A stretch of DNA of 64,000 nucleotides, from positions 92,975,162-93,039,161 of the forward strand of contig NC_086027.1 in assembly GCF_036323735.1 (NCBI RefSeq), in the 5' to 3' direction. Of this stretch, positions 11,981 through 26,214 are shown in pieces. Both the position numbers and the translations under genes were made by a program. Numbering within the stretch: the stretch's first letter is position 1; the number at the start of each line of letters is the position of its first letter. Under the pieces are notes generated by a model. It was not told where the DNA came from and ran no database searches. It worked only from the letters and a program-made list of their open reading frames with translations. The stretch is from Rattus norvegicus. Taxonomy: Eukaryota; Chordata; Mammalia; Rodentia; Muridae.

Positions 11981-12018
<38 letters not shown>
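11981..12018. repeat. Uninterrupted A38 run
   Basis: Thirty-eight consecutive A residues. This is the size of a retrotransposon or retropseudogene tail, but I recognise no body upstream and find no flanking duplication. Confidence 0.95.
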
Positions 12019-12019
<1 letters not shown>

Positions 12020-12985
12020 AGGAGCTATTCTCTTCAAGTACAAAAATTGCAGAACTTAAATATTTTTGCAACATTTACCCTCAATGATGAGGGTGGCAGA
12101 GCTATGAATGCCAATTGGGGAAGTGAATTAGAGAACTGGTTTCTTCCCGTACAGAAGAGAAGGGGGCAGGTTACTCACACTACAGACTGACTGTACTGTC
12201 CAAATGTTTTGGCAATTCCAGCACCCCACCAACAACCCCTCCCAAGGATTTGGCCAAGGTTTCACAGGCCAAAGTGCACAGGGTACCAGCAAAAGATTCA
12301 ACAAAGTGCTAATAAACTAGGTCAAGAACTCCAATAGGCTGAGGCTCTGTGCTCCACGTAGAGATCCTATGGTTAATTGCACTATTGAATAAACATGGAG
12401 AGGTTGGCACAGAGTCCAAAGGCAACAACCATAAAAGTTCCCGGGTCTCTTACCCCTTTTGCCATCACCCATCAATGGCAGCCATATGTGACTCCCTTCA
12501 GGATAGATAGGATACAGCAGATTAATGTAGACAAAGGAGCAGAGCCTGCTCTGCCTTCCCTGTGTCCATCATTTATAACACCTTATAGAACAAAGACTCA
12601 GTTTGTAAGTGCAGAATAAATGAAGCGGGAATGTACCTGATCACTGGGTAACAGGCCAGTTAGATTTTTAATAAATAAAAAAGAGTCAAAATAATGTCCA
12701 GATGGCCCATTAAAAAGGCCCAGATTTCATAAAGCCATACTAATAGCAAAAACACCTCATTGCTTTCTCAAAAGAACTTTTGGATCAGCAAGGGGTGGGC
12801 AAGAGTAGTGTACTTAGCAAATATGACTACCTTCTTTCCCACCCCTTAGTGACACCCCCACTACACTACATCACCTCATTCTACATGCAGTTTAGAATTC
12901 AAAGCAACAGAAGGAACAAAGAGCTGAACAAAGAGAATCAGAACATTAAAAAGGAAGGAAGAGATATCAACTGACCACGGCATGA
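12019..12985. other. No recognised feature
   Basis: No repeat family or exon recognised. Confidence 0.5.
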
Positions 12986-13195
12986 CAAAATGCAATAAGA
13001 CTAGGCACAACGCCTCATATCAAGGCTGGATGAGACCTGTTCTTTTCTGAAGGGGAATAGAGGAGCAGTGATTCTGGAGGAGAGGGGAGGTGTGGAAGAT
13101 GAGGAAGATTTGGAGAAGATGATGGAGGGGAGGCACAGTCAGGATGTATTATATGAAGAAGAATAAATAAAAATCAACAAATTTAATTTAATTTT
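12986..13195 (+). mobile_element. Possible rodent L1-like (Lx/RMER1-type) 3' end
   Basis: The block 'cctcatatcaaggctggatg', a purine-rich stretch and a closing 'gaataaataaaaatcaac' resemble the 3' ends of a medium-reiterated rodent family. I am not certain of the name. Confidence 0.4.
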
Positions 13196-13879
13196 ATTTT
13201 TTTAAAGGGAAGGGAGGAAGGAAGCAGAATGTGAGGAGAGAAATTCTATCAGCCAATGTTTAGGAGAGCAATGTTGAAAGTGCTTAAAATTCTCCAAGGA
13301 TGTGTTTATGATGTTATAGGTCTCTAAAGACTTGTAGGAGTTATTCTATCTTTGAACCCATAGGAGATTTCTCCTTCAGAATTATGGTAGTATCTGAGAA
13401 ATTCATAGTATAAACTAAGCTTGCAGGTTGCCATTCAGGGTCCATGTTTCTATCCCTCCTCTCCCAGAGCCACTCACTCACCTAACTCAAGCCCCCCCCC
13501 CTATACTGTGAGTCCAAAGATAGTATGGAGCGTGGGTCCCTTGGCTTTATTTCTACCCGCAGAATGGACAGTCAATGAGACCACCAGTATCATCAAAAAT
13601 TTGTTTGAGGAGTTTTAGGCAACATCTTAAAGCCACATTGAGACTCTGAGGGAATCAGCTGCTCTCCTTGATGCTATATCACTTGACTCCTGTTTCTTGC
13701 AGTAGATAGGTGACAATTCAGAGAATTAGTGTGGCTATTTCTCCTTAACATCAACCTCAATTCAGTTCCACGTGGGTTGTATGCCTAGGTCTGAGAGGGT
13801 GACCTCAAAGACCACAGAATAAGTAGACTGATTTCCTTCTTCAGTGTACTATTTTCTTTTAAACAAACGATGTCCCAGT
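13196..13879. other. No recognised feature
   Basis: Short AT-rich start and a C-run at about 13493; nothing else identified. Confidence 0.5.
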
Positions 13880-14248
13880 CTAGTTAGCTGTAACTGTCAT
13901 TTTGAAATAGTTATCTCAGGACAGTCTCAATGACGGATTGCCAATATTAGGTTGTCCTGTAGGGGATTGTCATGATATACTATTTGATGAGAAATGACCT
14001 GACTCACTTGTGGGCAGCACCATTTCATAGGCTGAGCTGTTCCTGAGCTGTTCCTAAGCAAGCATGCAGGTGAACATGTGTGCTTTCATTTCTATTTGCT
14101 TTGGACTGAGCATGTGATGTGACTAGCTTCTTGACGTCTCTGTCTCAACTACAGTGATAGACTATAACCTGGAATTGTAAGCTCAGATAAACCTCTTTCT
14201 TTCTTAAGTAGCTTTTGGCCAGGGCATTTTATCCCAGCAACAGAAATG
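13880..14248 (+). mobile_element. ERVL-MaLR LTR (MT-like)
   Basis: The order is a 'gctgtaactgtcattttg' start, 'tgggcagcaccatttcatag', 'gtgatagactataacctgg', a polyadenylation region and the ending 'tatcccagcaacagaaatg'. It contains a small tandem duplication of 'gagctgttcct' at about 14032-14055. Confidence 0.75.
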
Positions 14249-16698
14249 AAGCTTAAACACCATCTGAAGTTTCCACAGGGAGTATGCATTGCAAACCCCT
14301 CATCTATCTGTCTGGACAAGTGTCTCTGCTTCAAGGTACATGCTGGGCAGTACATGCCTCACATGAACTATTTCTGTGAGTTTGGAGCAGAGCGATTATG
14401 TCACTGTGGTGCTGTCACTAATACTCCTTTAGAGCAGCTTCTATTCAACACTAGCTCATATGTCAATCTTGCTGTAATCATGGGCTCTGACCCCAGAGAA
14501 AAGAAGGGTGAAGTGAAGGCAGGGCAAAAGTAAGAAAGGGGAAGAAAGGAGAAGCAATGTTGATATGTTCAGGCTCATTTTCAAAAAAGTGTGCTTTCTA
14601 CATGAACCTCTAATTCTCCATCTGATGGCATTTTCCTGACACACATATAAGCAGCACGTGCTTCCTTCCACCCTCCATCATCTTCTAGAGACCCCTCTGA
14701 TCGCTCTTCTCCTCTTACTCGAAAGTGCAAGCAATCCCACTATCCTCTCTTCTGAAACGTCTGCCCTCTTGACCTCTTGTAATCAGATTTTTCCTCTTTT
14801 GTTTCCCCCGGCAGCTTTATTGACCAACATTATGTGTAATATGGCTTTTTGAAAAGTCCACTTGAAATGTCTTAGGCCTTTGATCCCCTGTGACCTCGTG
14901 GCAGTGCTAAGCATGGTGGATCGATTCCTTCTGCAAATTGCCCTCCACATTCTCTTCTGGGATGCTGACTGCCCTGGCTCATGTCCTGGCTACTGATCCC
15001 TGTTCTTGACCATCTTCTAAGCACGACACTCCAACGCTCCCCGTAGATTTTACTCACGAGCTCCCGTCTTCATTTATTCCACACATATACCTGTGGAAAT
15101 CATAGCCAAGCCTGAGGTTCCAACTTCAGCCTAGCTCAGCATTTCTGTGAGTTGGTCCTAAATCTACATCTATATCCAGCCTAAGAAAAGAAAAAGCCTC
15201 GGGTACATTTTAATATTATACCTAACTTCACAACCACAAACTGCCAAGTCCCCAAGTTCCAGGTCAATCATGAACGCAGTGTTTTTATGCACCTATTAGG
15301 CTGTCAGACAACATGCGAACACAAATAGACAACATAGAGCATCCCACTCAGAGCCACTGCCATCCAGACAAGAGACCGGGGCTGCAGGATCCTGGATAAG
15401 GAAGAGTACTGTTATTGTGGACTTCAGGCAGGGGCAAGGAGAGCAGTCATGACTCCAACACGCGTCTGAAAGCATGGCTGAAAGTGCTGATTGAAGATTT
15501 TTTTGGATTCCCACCCAAGGCCAAGGAAATGTGAGAGCCATGCCTCTCCCGTAAAACAGCTGGAGTCTACAGCTGCAGTTATGAGGGTAAGAGCTCAGAA
15601 ATGTGGGCAGGTCACTAACATCATGCTCCTCCGAGGCCCTAAGTATAGAATTTTACATTTACCCTCATTAAATTTTATCTTTCTGGTTGTCCGCCTAGTG
15701 TCCTGGATGTCAAAGTAATTTTGAGTCTCAATTCTCCTATCTGTCATATCCGTTCTTCTTGCTGCTCAGCTAGTATCATCTGCGGATGATGTGGCCTCCT
15801 GATGTCCTCAGCCAAGCAACTGGCAAAACGTAGACGTGAGCCAAGGACCAAGCCACGTGATGCCTCTTCAGTATGTCCTCCAGTTAACATCAGTCAACAC
15901 TTCCTTTAGAAGTATTCGGCCAACCACCATTTCACCTGGCTATCCCAAACACTCAGCTAATGTTGTATCACTCTGTCTGCCAGGCACCATTTGTATCTGA
16001 GAAATCTCTGTTGAAATCAAAACGGGATGTTCTACAGTTTCCTCGCAGTGGTCCCTGATCCACTGATGTAGAGACATTAAGAAAAGAAAAGGATGATTCT
16101 GGTTCTGGCTTGACTTCTCCTAATGACTCAGTGCTTCCTCCCATCAGTGTTCACAACCATCTGTTTAATATTCTATTTTAGAAGCTCTCCCCACACTGAA
16201 ACCAGATTTCTTAATGTGAAATTTGCAGAATTCCTGTTTCAAAATGATGAAAGGGTTCGCTTGCCGCCAGACTCCCAGACACGCTTTCGTCTCTCTGGGG
16301 TCAGATGGGCCAATGATTCTGAAAGAGGAGCCCTGAACTCCCCAAAGAGTTTATTCTCTTTACTTCTTGTAGAATAAAGCCACCATACATTTCTAAAGCC
16401 TTTATTACCTCATTCCTAGCATCTTTCCTCATCTGGCGGAGACACTATAGAAAATCAACTTCATTATCGTTCCTGTTGATGCAACAGATACAAATGTTTT
16501 TTCTCCATTGTCTCCAGTCACAATCTCATTATCTGCCCCAAGCAATTGGACTCACACCATTGGCTTCACTCCCCATATGAAATATACACCCTCCATCTTT
16601 ATGCAGCCACACCGACCTTAGCAGATTCTGGGCTTCTGCATCCTAATGGTGCTCTGAATCATCAGCTCGCTCTCTCAACCTCGAATAGATGTGTTTGA
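14249..16698. other. No recognised feature
   Basis: About 2.4 kb of mixed sequence, relatively free of rodent SINEs. Several short open frames occur, none with a motif or good splice signals. Confidence 0.45.
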
Positions 16699-16830
16699 TT
16701 GCTTGTTTGTTTGTTTTTTGAGAAAGCACGTCTCTATCTATCCCTGGCTGTCCTGGAACTCACTCTGTAAACCAGGACTGACCTGGAACTCTGAGATTAG
16801 CCTCTGCCTCCAGAGTGTCCCTGAACACTG
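16699..16830 (-). mobile_element. B1 SINE
   Basis: The plus strand shows the reverse-complement B1 core 'ccctggctgtcctggaact' followed by 'cactctgtaaaccagg'. It is preceded by a T-rich block, which is its A-tail on the minus strand. Confidence 0.9.
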
Positions 16831-18380
<1,550 letters not shown>

Positions 18381-18418
<38 letters not shown>

Positions 18419-18420
18419 TT
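18381..18420. repeat. (ATT)n microsatellite
   Basis: About 13 TTA/ATT units. Confidence 0.95.
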
Positions 18421-19339
18421 ATAACAATTCATTGTTATAAACAAAAGTATCTTTGATCCTTGGGGAAAGTGGCTATCAGCTGCCCTTGAATCAGACTATC
18501 CCTTCTGCTGTGAAAGCATTTTCTCAACACCTATCAAGTCTGTCCTTTGCTAAGTTCAAGCATGTATTATTATACTCTGGCTTCTCTCACCTTGAACCCC
18601 ACCATTGTCTCCTTCTCACCCATTTCCCTACAGCTCTCTTTCCACATCTATCTTTGTGTTTTGCTTGTGACTTCAAACAGGGCCATTTATGTGACCATTG
18701 GCACAGAACCTTCCAGTGGAGCCTGATGGCTTCCCTATAGATGATGGCTGCTTTCTCCTAGAATGCATCAGTAACCAATAGTTTAGCATGGAGGGGTAAG
18801 ACCCCAAGAGTGCTTCCCTAATCCTTGTTTGACTGCTGACAGTCATAGCAGAGGTCCAGAGCAGGCAAGCCCAGTGATGGTGAGATCGTGATTGCATTGT
18901 CTATCTGTGTCTATCTCACACCGAGATCATTCTTCCATCTTCTGGCTTAAAAATTCCAACAAAGGGGTGTATCCCTTGTCAGCTGCGTGTTTTGAGAACT
19001 CTCTGCTCTCTGCTCTCCTCAGTCTTTGTAAACCTACAAACTCTCTCTTCTTATCTTTATCTTGTTAATTATTTCGAGTTTGGTGTTCTCTTTCTTTGGG
19101 TCTTCCTTACACCTTCATGTCTCTCAACTATGGAACGCATTCCTCCCTGGGCTGCTCTGGGTGGACTGTGTTGCATACAACCCTCCACTGCTCTTGGAGG
19201 CAGAGCCGCAGTTTGGTTTTTCTTAGCCTTTCTGTGTGACCACCCACATCACCGGACACCTAACAACTGCCTCTGTCAAGTGACTGGGACCCTACTAGAG
19301 CTTAAGCTCTCAGCTAGGCTGGCTCCAATTTCCTCTCTT
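18421..19339. other. No recognised feature
   Basis: Mixed sequence with no recognised repeat or exon. Confidence 0.5.
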
Positions 19340-19354
19340 AAAACTCTAAGCTGA
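19340..19354. repeat. Target-site duplication, left copy (ID element)
   Basis: AAAACTCTAAGCTGA, repeated exactly at 19448-19462. The preceding bases give TT/AAAA, the L1 endonuclease preference. Confidence 0.95.
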
Positions 19355-19447
19355 GGGGTTGGGGATTTAGCTCAGTGGTAGAGCGCTTGCCTAGGAAGCG
19401 CAAGGCCCTGGGTTCGGTCAGAAAAAAAAAGAACCAAAAAAAAAAGG
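19355..19447 (+). mobile_element. ID SINE (BC1/tRNA-Ala-derived)
   Basis: Rat ID core with the pol III A box in 'tagctcagtggtagagcg' and B box in 'gggttcggtc', followed by an A-rich tail. Compared with the other copies here, about 10 bp ('cccagctccg') are missing between the B box and the tail. It is flanked by a perfect 15-bp duplication, so the insertion is young. Confidence 0.97.
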
Positions 19448-19462
19448 AAAACTCTAAGCTGA
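19448..19462. repeat. Target-site duplication, right copy (ID element)
   Basis: Exact copy of 19340-19354. Confidence 0.95.
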
Positions 19463-20136
19463 AAGGTAAGCACGCACGTTTACTCGCCCCTCTCTCCGTG
19501 GTTCCTACCATCCTGGGGGTGGACTTCTTCATCCAACTGGATGAGAGCTATAAGTAACCCAGCGCCTGGGTAGCCCTCTTCCCAATTCTCTGGAGCAGGT
19601 CTCCGAGCAGCTGAATCATTTATTGCTCCACTGAGCTCTCACTCTCCCAGCTAGCTAGCCTTCTTGGTTTGGGAACAATAAGTGCTTGCAAAAGTTTTAC
19701 ATCTTAAGACCAACATGGTGAAAAGGCCTGTAGGGTTTGTGGTGGGTTTTTTTATTATTATTATTTAATTTAAATAACCTAGGCAATATTCGTTTTACCA
19801 CAGACTTCGCTGTTATCCCCTCTCTCCAAATTTCATTAAAAGCCTCTAACAACAGCTGGTTTCCCCTCCAGGGAACCTTTATGTAGCTGGCAATGAGCCC
19901 GTAGGATCTAGGAATAAGCCATTGCCAGTAGCTCCCAGCCCCCCCCCCATGCTTCCTGGTACCAGTGAACGGTCAATTTATTTCCTTCTCAGAACATGTT
20001 AAGGGACCCCGCAACTTTCCTCGTGCCCTTCATATTTTCTATTTTATGCTCTGTATTCATCATCTTTATTTGACATCCATGTTTTTACTCTCCATTGTTT
20101 AATCATATCTTGTCCCCTGATGCATATCTTATCTTC
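19463..20136. other. No recognised feature
   Basis: Nothing identifiable apart from a short TTA run near 19755. Confidence 0.5.
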
Positions 20137-20149
20137 CTGATGCATTCTT
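20137..20149. repeat. Target-site duplication, left copy (ID element)
   Basis: CTGATGCATTCTT; the right copy has one mismatch. Confidence 0.85.
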
Positions 20150-20241
20150 TTTTTTTTTTTTTTTCCGGGGCTGGGGACCGAACCCAGGACCTTGCGCTTC
20201 CTAGGTAAGCGCTCTACCACTGAGCCAAATCCCCAACCCCT
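20150..20241 (-). mobile_element. ID SINE (BC1/tRNA-Ala-derived)
   Basis: Read on the minus strand it is a full ID core with A and B boxes. The poly-T on the plus strand is its A-tail. It is flanked by 13-bp duplications with one difference. Confidence 0.97.
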
Positions 20242-20254
20242 CTGATGCGTTCTT
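20242..20254. repeat. Target-site duplication, right copy (ID element)
   Basis: CTGATGCGTTCTT, one base different from 20137-20149. Confidence 0.85.
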
Positions 20255-20296
20255 GATTACATGTGTGAGTGATTGGGCTGTCCATGTGCGTTTGGG

Positions 20297-20344
20297 CGGG
20301 GGGGGGGGGGCTTTTCATGCGTGCGCACACACACACACACACAC
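20297..20344. repeat. G-run followed by (CA)n
   Basis: A 13-nt G run (20298-20310) is followed within 20 bp by a short CA microsatellite. Confidence 0.9.
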
Positions 20345-20579
20345 ATGCTCAGGTAAATCTTGAGTGAACGATTATGAGTGCATCAGAGAATTCCCAGCGC
20401 ATAAGATTTGAGTCACAATCTAGTTTACAGCGCCATCATATTTATTTGGAACCTCTGCTACTCCTGTGGTTTCCTGTTAGCCAAAGACATTTTATGTGGG
20501 GCATTTTCTCTGAAGCTTAACTTCCGTCTTGCCTTGCTAACTTCCTTGCTTCCACATTTCTTCATCAGAATGTCCAGGT

Positions 20580-20735
20580 TTCTGTGGCACATGCTGGGTT
20601 GGAATCCCAGCTCTTACTTTTACCAGGTGACAATCTCAGGACAGCTGAGCATCAGTTCCCAGTCTACAGGTTGGGGTGGTGACAGTCTCTACCTTAGGAA
20701 GAACTCTGGGAAAGACAGCATGAATTTATCAAAAC
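20580..20735 (+). mobile_element. MIR SINE
   Basis: Degraded mammalian-wide MIR: 'gggttggaatcccagctct' head, then 'catcagttcccagtctacag' in the place of the 'cctcagtttcctcatctgta' core. Old and mutated. Confidence 0.65.
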
Positions 20736-20795
20736 ACAATATAGACACTGGATATGGTCACTTATATTAGTACTATTTTGCATATTTAAAAACTA

Positions 20796-21017
20796 TTTTT
20801 AGATTATTTATGTGTATGAGTGTTTTTGCATATATATTTCTTTCAGTATCCCCCATGTATGAGCCCAGTGCCTGTGGACATCAGTTCAAGAAGGCATTAG
20901 AGACCCTGGAACTGCAGTTTTACTTAATCATGTGCCGCCATGTAAGTGCTGGGATCTCAACCCAAGTCCTCTACAAAAGCAGCAAGCACTCTCTACTACT
21001 GTGCCGTTTCCCTGGCC
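20796..21017 (-). mobile_element. Old B3-type SINE
   Basis: The plus strand shows 'agtgctgggatctcaaccc' and ends near 'cgtttccctggcc', the degraded complement of the B2/B3 head. Divergence is high. Confidence 0.7.
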
Positions 21018-21827
21018 ACTTCTTTTCCATATCTTATACATTGAAATCTAAGAATAGTTTATATGTAGCTGCTTCTTAAACTAAGTTGTAGTAAGATATG
21101 ATCTCTGTTTTTTTATACTCCCTAAAGCATCCCAAGGGGGAAAAATCAGCCATTGCTATTATGAAAATGCTGAAATGGTCTTGTGTTCATTTGCATCTCA
21201 ACAATAATTTCCATGTTAGAGACTGTGTGCTTATTAGCAACACATATAATATGTTTATGTATCTAGTTTCATGTAACCATGTGTATAAATCTATTAGCTG
21301 GTAGAGTCACTGTATCGGAACAATGAAAATCTGAAATAAAACCCCAAGTTTGTAGGTTAGCCTCAAGGAAGACCACTCAGAAGCCAAGAATCTATCCCTG
21401 AGATGCTGCAATTTAATCCAGCCATGTGATCTTTGGATCGTTATAGCCATTTTTATAGACCTCGATTATGTCTTAAAAGGAAAAAGTTTCTTTACTGTGT
21501 TCTATTCCATAACTCATCTTAGTATTTAAAAACCACCCTTTGTCACTACCTCCTGTCACCCCTCATTAATGCCTCCATCAAAGTACCTTTTTTTTTTCAA
21601 AGCTTAAGGATAAAAACGTATTTCCAATACAAGCCATTTCTCTCCATTTCCTTTTGTAGATCTCTTGACCTACCTCATGCTCAAAACCCTCCACTTGATG
21701 TTCTGAAACAGCCAGCTTTCAGCTTAAATTATCAAAAGTCTATATACTGTCACGTTTAAGAAAATTCATAAGAAAGAAGTCTTCTGTATCCAATTTCTTC
21801 TTAACTTTAACTTAGGGGTTCTTTTTA
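21018..21827. other. No recognised feature
   Basis: Nothing identifiable. Confidence 0.5.
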
Positions 21828-23180
21828 ATCATCCGGAGCAAGGTAACCCAGATCCAAATATGTATATATTCACTTACATGTGATGATGTAATACAGGGAT
21901 CTCCCCGGGAAGGAGAACAGGTGGGGGTAGATGGAAATGAAAGAGGAGGGATTAGGTTGAAGGGGCGGAGGGAAGGAGTGCACAGAGAGATGCTAGAATT
22001 AGGGGGCAACTGGGTGGAGTGGAACCCTAATGCCGTGGAGACTTCTTGGAGTCTAGGAAGGTGATCCTAATGAGGACGCCTGGTAACAATGAATAGAGAG
22101 TCTCAACTATCTATTTCTTACAGCCAGGCAAGGCTTGCAGTGGTGAGTCTGGATTCCATTCAGTTTAGTTGTTAGCCAAGGAGGCCCTATGGAAATCCGA
22201 AAACAACCAAGGCTGATGCTAAGCCAAAGGGTTGTTCTCACAAACTGACAGCAGGGCCCCTGCTGAGAGCAACCTCCACACAACTCATTGAACATGGAGC
22301 TGGTGCCAACATGGAACCTTGACTCTCCTTTCTCGTCTCCTTCATGTAGGAAGGTCCTCTGCAGGCTACTGCAAAAGAAACAAGGACACCAACCCAGCCA
22401 CAAAATTTTGACCTAGGGTCCATCCAGCCTGCAAAATATGTCAGGACAATGGTTGTAAAGAACTTGTGGGACTAGCCAACCAATGTTTTACTTAAGGCCC
22501 ACACCATGAGAAAGAACCCATACCTGATAGTGTTTGTTTGTGTTACCAAGAATCAGAGACTAGAAAGCCCAGGGGCCTGGGCAAAACCAAACATGACTAG
22601 TCAAAAACAATAAAATATTCCCTAATGATATTCTGCTATACTTATAGATCGGTGCCTTATCCAGCCATGACCAGAGAGGGTTCCTCTGACAGCAGATGGC
22701 AACAGATGCAAGGGCCCATAGCCAGACATTATGTGGAGAGAAAATCTAAACTGGAGGTCCCCATCAAATCCCTCCCCTTAGAACTCAGGGAATCCCACAG
22801 AAGAAGAGCTGGAAAGATTTTTAAGGGCCAGAGGAGAACATGTCCCTCAGAATCAGCCAAGTGAGTCACATAAGTACTAACAGAGACTGACACAGGAAGG
22901 ACAGGGCCTACTTGGGTCTGTCCTACATGTTATAGCTACTAACTTAGCATTTTCATGGGGCTCTTCACTGTAAGAATAAGTATGACTCTTTCCCCTGTTC
23001 TTGGGACTCTTTTCCTCTTGCTGGGCTACCATGTCCAACTTCAATATGAAAATTTTTGCTTCATCTTATTATATAATTTTTTTAACTTAACAAATATAAA
23101 AATCAACAACAGACTTTTGTCAATACAGGTTATTGATCCTACAAGCAGCCCAGGAAGCTGTTGTGTAAACATTTAATGGT
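21828..23180 (+). mobile_element. Lx-type L1 3' end (old rodent LINE)
   Basis: It starts with remnants of the ORF2 end ('catccggagcaaggtaaccc') and continues through a long, recognisable rodent 3' UTR: 'ggtgagtctggattccattc', 'cagcagggcccctgctgaga', 'accaacccagccacaaaatt', 'gatattctgctatacttata' and 'gggactcttttcctcttgct'. No significant open frame remains. The insertion is 5'-truncated and clearly older than the two young L1s in this window. The exact Lx subfamily is not determined. Confidence 0.75.
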
Positions 23181-23329
23181 GCAAATAAATCTAACATACT
23201 GCCCAGGGCCACATGCTTTCACAAACCTGCCTTGGGAAAAGTCTCATCTCATGGAAACTTGACGTTATTATTTTGAACTATAATAAATCCTATCTTCCAA
23301 AATCCATATTGATCTGTCTCCACAGCCAG

Positions 23330-23830
23330 CTTACACATTCTGCAGTTGGTACTGGACTCCATACCTCTCTCTTCACATGGATTCTTCTGGGCTTTCCAGC
23401 TACAGTGACCATCGGTCCCGTCATCCAAGCTGAAGCCCTGGAAATTCCCCTATTCAGCCTCCCTTCCTTCAGCAGCCTGCACTCACTAACTTTCACTCCT
23501 AAATTCACCTCTGATATTCTCTGCATCTCCATGAGATTAAATCACCCCTGGCCCATTTCACTCCATCTAACTTTATGAAATCTCACCTAGTTTCCAACTG
23601 CTCTCCAGCTCTTCAAACATATGTGTTTACCAATGTCAGTGTGATCTCTCTTATAACATGGGCTCATGGATCATTTAACCTGCATAGCTCTGAGGACAAA
23701 TCCTAACAATGACCTCTAGGGTCTGCCTACTCTGAATCTCATTATCCTAGTTTCATACCACCACTGTCCAAAGACCTATAGCTACAACTATGCCTTTTGC
23801 ATGCACATATCAACCTACCATCGTAATTTT
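23330..23830 (+). mobile_element. L2-like LINE fragment
   Basis: Blocks such as 'catccaagctgaagccctgg' and 'acaatgacctctagggtctg' followed by 'ctcattatcctagtttc' resemble the L2 3' region. It is ancient and identified only by overall resemblance. Confidence 0.45.
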
Positions 23831-24123
23831 TCTTTCTTGGGCCAAAAGTCTTTTCCAACTAGGCTAGAAAAATCTCAGTCTCATTCAGAACCATATCTAA
23901 ACCTCTCTGCAAAACCTTTGGTGAAAATTAAAAGACAAGTTAGAAAAGTAAATTTGGCTTCCTTAGAGGTGAAAGATCAGAGAGGATACAGTGAGAACTA
24001 TGAGTAATGATCTTTAATAAAGTCATGCTATTTCTTTGTTGCTAAAAGCACAGGAAAATAATCAATGGCCTTTTGTTTCCACCAAACCAGGAGAGCAAGG
24101 TACACAAAACTGTGTACACAAGT

Positions 24124-24447
24124 TATTTTTCTATTCCTGTGACAAAACTCCATAACCAAGGCAAGTTATAAGTAAAAGAATTCATTTGGGCTTATGGTCC
24201 CAGAGGGGTAAGAGTCTGTCATGGTGGGGAAGCATTCACCAAGCAAACATGGCAGTTAGAGCTGAAGCTGAGAACTCACATCTTGACCCACAAGCAGAAA
24301 ACAGAGAGACTGGACTAGAAATGGTAGCAGTCTTTAAACTCTACGAACAAGGCCACACCTCTTAAGTCTCCCCAAACAGTGCCACCAACTGGGAGCCAAT
24401 TTAAATACCAGAGACCTTGGGAGACATCCCATCTAAACCACTCCACT
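24124..24447 (-). mobile_element. ERVL-MaLR LTR (MT/ORR1-like)
   Basis: Complement of a MaLR LTR: the plus strand starts 'ttctattcctgtgacaaaac' and runs through 'gaactcacatcttgaccca' and 'aacagtgccaccaactggg' to 'cccatctaaacca'. Confidence 0.8.
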
Positions 24448-25070
24448 AAAGAGTGTGGAAAGTGAATTTCTTTAAATGGATTCTCCTTGTACTTACTATA
24501 CAGTGATTGGGATTAGACTCAGACTTCCTTTGTAAACAGCCAGAAAACTAGACAACATATAAGAAATAGCTAGGCTTCAGATATCAGACAACTGGCAGCA
24601 AAGGACTACAGTTCCCATGAAACCGGATTGCTCTGGTTTTCTGACTAGAGAAATACTGCCTTATATGAGAGGAATGGCAATTCCGATGAGTAGAGCAGAC
24701 AGACATTAGAGCGTGGGGACACAGCTGGGATTTGTGGAGGAGAGAGAAATAGAAAGGGAGACGACGAGAGTGTAAGCAAGATGTCATAATTAAATAACTC
24801 GGGACCACTGATTAGACTAATGGGTTTACCTGTAGAGCACCTCCTAAGAATGAACAACCATTATCAGAACTACAATCCCAGTGGTTTGCAGAGCACGTGA
24901 AGAGCATCTATAAGGCATCTGCACTCTGACCAACTACATAAGATACATTGTTCTAAATAAGCAGCACTATCAGGATAAGAGGTACAGATTAAGCGTAGCA
25001 TACGATAACTAGTCATATGATATGTAGTATCCTAAATCTGTCTTGATAAAGTGTAAATTGTCTTAACATA
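24448..25070. other. No recognised feature
   Basis: Nothing identifiable. Confidence 0.5.
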
Positions 25071-25234
25071 TTTATTTTTAATTATGTGGATGTATGTATG
25101 TCCATGTGTGAGAGTGTCTTTACAAGTGAGTTGAGTACTCTCAGAGGCCAGCAGGTGTCAGATCGCATTAGAATTGGAGTCACAGGTCACAGCTGCTAGA
25201 AACCAAACTCTAGTCTTTAAAACCTCTCCAGACA
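25071..25234 (-). mobile_element. Old B3-type SINE
   Basis: The plus strand carries 'gaggccagcaggtgtcagat', 'attggagtcacaggtca' and the closing 'acctctccaga', the complement of a B3 element. Confidence 0.75.
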
Positions 25235-25389
25235 CAATTTATTTTGTTTGGCAGGGTAGGGTCTCACTATACAGCCCTGGCTAGCCCAGAACTCACTCTG
25301 TAGACCAGGTTGCCCGTGAATACACATAAATCTGCTTATCTCTGCTTCCCAAATACTAAAATTAAAGGCATCTACCACCACTCCCAGCC
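25235..25389 (-). mobile_element. B1 SINE
   Basis: Complement of B1: 'agggtctcactatacagccc', 'cactctgtagaccagg' and 'attaaaggcatctaccacca'. It directly abuts the B3 element. Confidence 0.9.
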
Positions 25390-25410
25390 ACTTTTTAAAT
25401 TTCATTTTAA

Positions 25411-25507
25411 GCTAGACTGGTATATGTCTACAATTCCAGCTATGTAGAAGACTAAGGCCAGATCACGTGAGCTCAGAAGTTCAGGGCCAGCCTGAACCCT
25501 ATCTCCA
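25411..25507 (+). mobile_element. Old B1-type SINE
   Basis: Plus-strand B1-like order: 'tctacaattccagc', 'aggccagatcacgtgagctc', 'gttcagggccagcctg'. Degraded relative to the neighbouring minus-strand B1. Confidence 0.7.
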
Positions 25508-26214
25508 ATTAATGAATTAATTAAAATAAATATCGTTGACAAATAATCTTATCTGAATCAAACCTATAAGTAATATAACTGCCAGCTATTCCAGGGAGTA
25601 ATGCTATAAAGGATTTGACAAGCTCTAGAAACACAATGATGTAAAAATACTAGTCTCACATTGAAAAAAGAACATTTAACTCAAAACTAGGAAAATTACA
25701 AATAAGTTGTAATAAATCTCAACAGCAGAAACAATAAATTAGCGGACAACTTTGTTTAACATGATGGTACTAAATGAATTTAACTGTTTTTAAAAAACAA
25801 AATGCATGAACATATAACTAAGAAAAACATGATTTTTTTTCTTCTACTCCCACTCGACAATAGTCAATACTGAAGATTTCTGGAACCCTCTATGTGAATT
25901 GTGGGGACTTCTCCCCATAATCAAGTAGGTAATAATTACTAACAATAATCTTTTCATCTGCTTCCTTAAAGGACAGAGACAGAAGTAAAGACAGAGACCT
26001 ACATGATGGAGACAAAGAGGAGACAGACAGACAGATGGAAAAAGAGAGGGAGGGTAGAATTGAAATCTATTGACTTTTTTTTAAAGAAACCCTAATACAC
26101 ATTTTGACACAGATGTGACTCTCTAGACTCTTAGTGAAAATAGGTTCCTCCTAGGATGTCTTAACAAAACATTCAGGTTCTAGAGCAATAAAAAAACGCT
26201 TCGGCTGTGCTTGT
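25508..26214. other. No recognised feature
   Basis: AT-rich; nothing identifiable. Confidence 0.5.

Noticed and set aside
11981..12018. A38 run as the tail of a processed pseudogene
   Set aside because: No recognisable gene or SINE body upstream and no flanking duplication found, so it is left as a simple repeat.
19355..19427. tRNA-like sequence with A and B boxes
   Set aside because: It looks like tRNA-Ala but is an ID SINE: A tail, target-site duplication and three further copies in the window. Not a tRNA gene.
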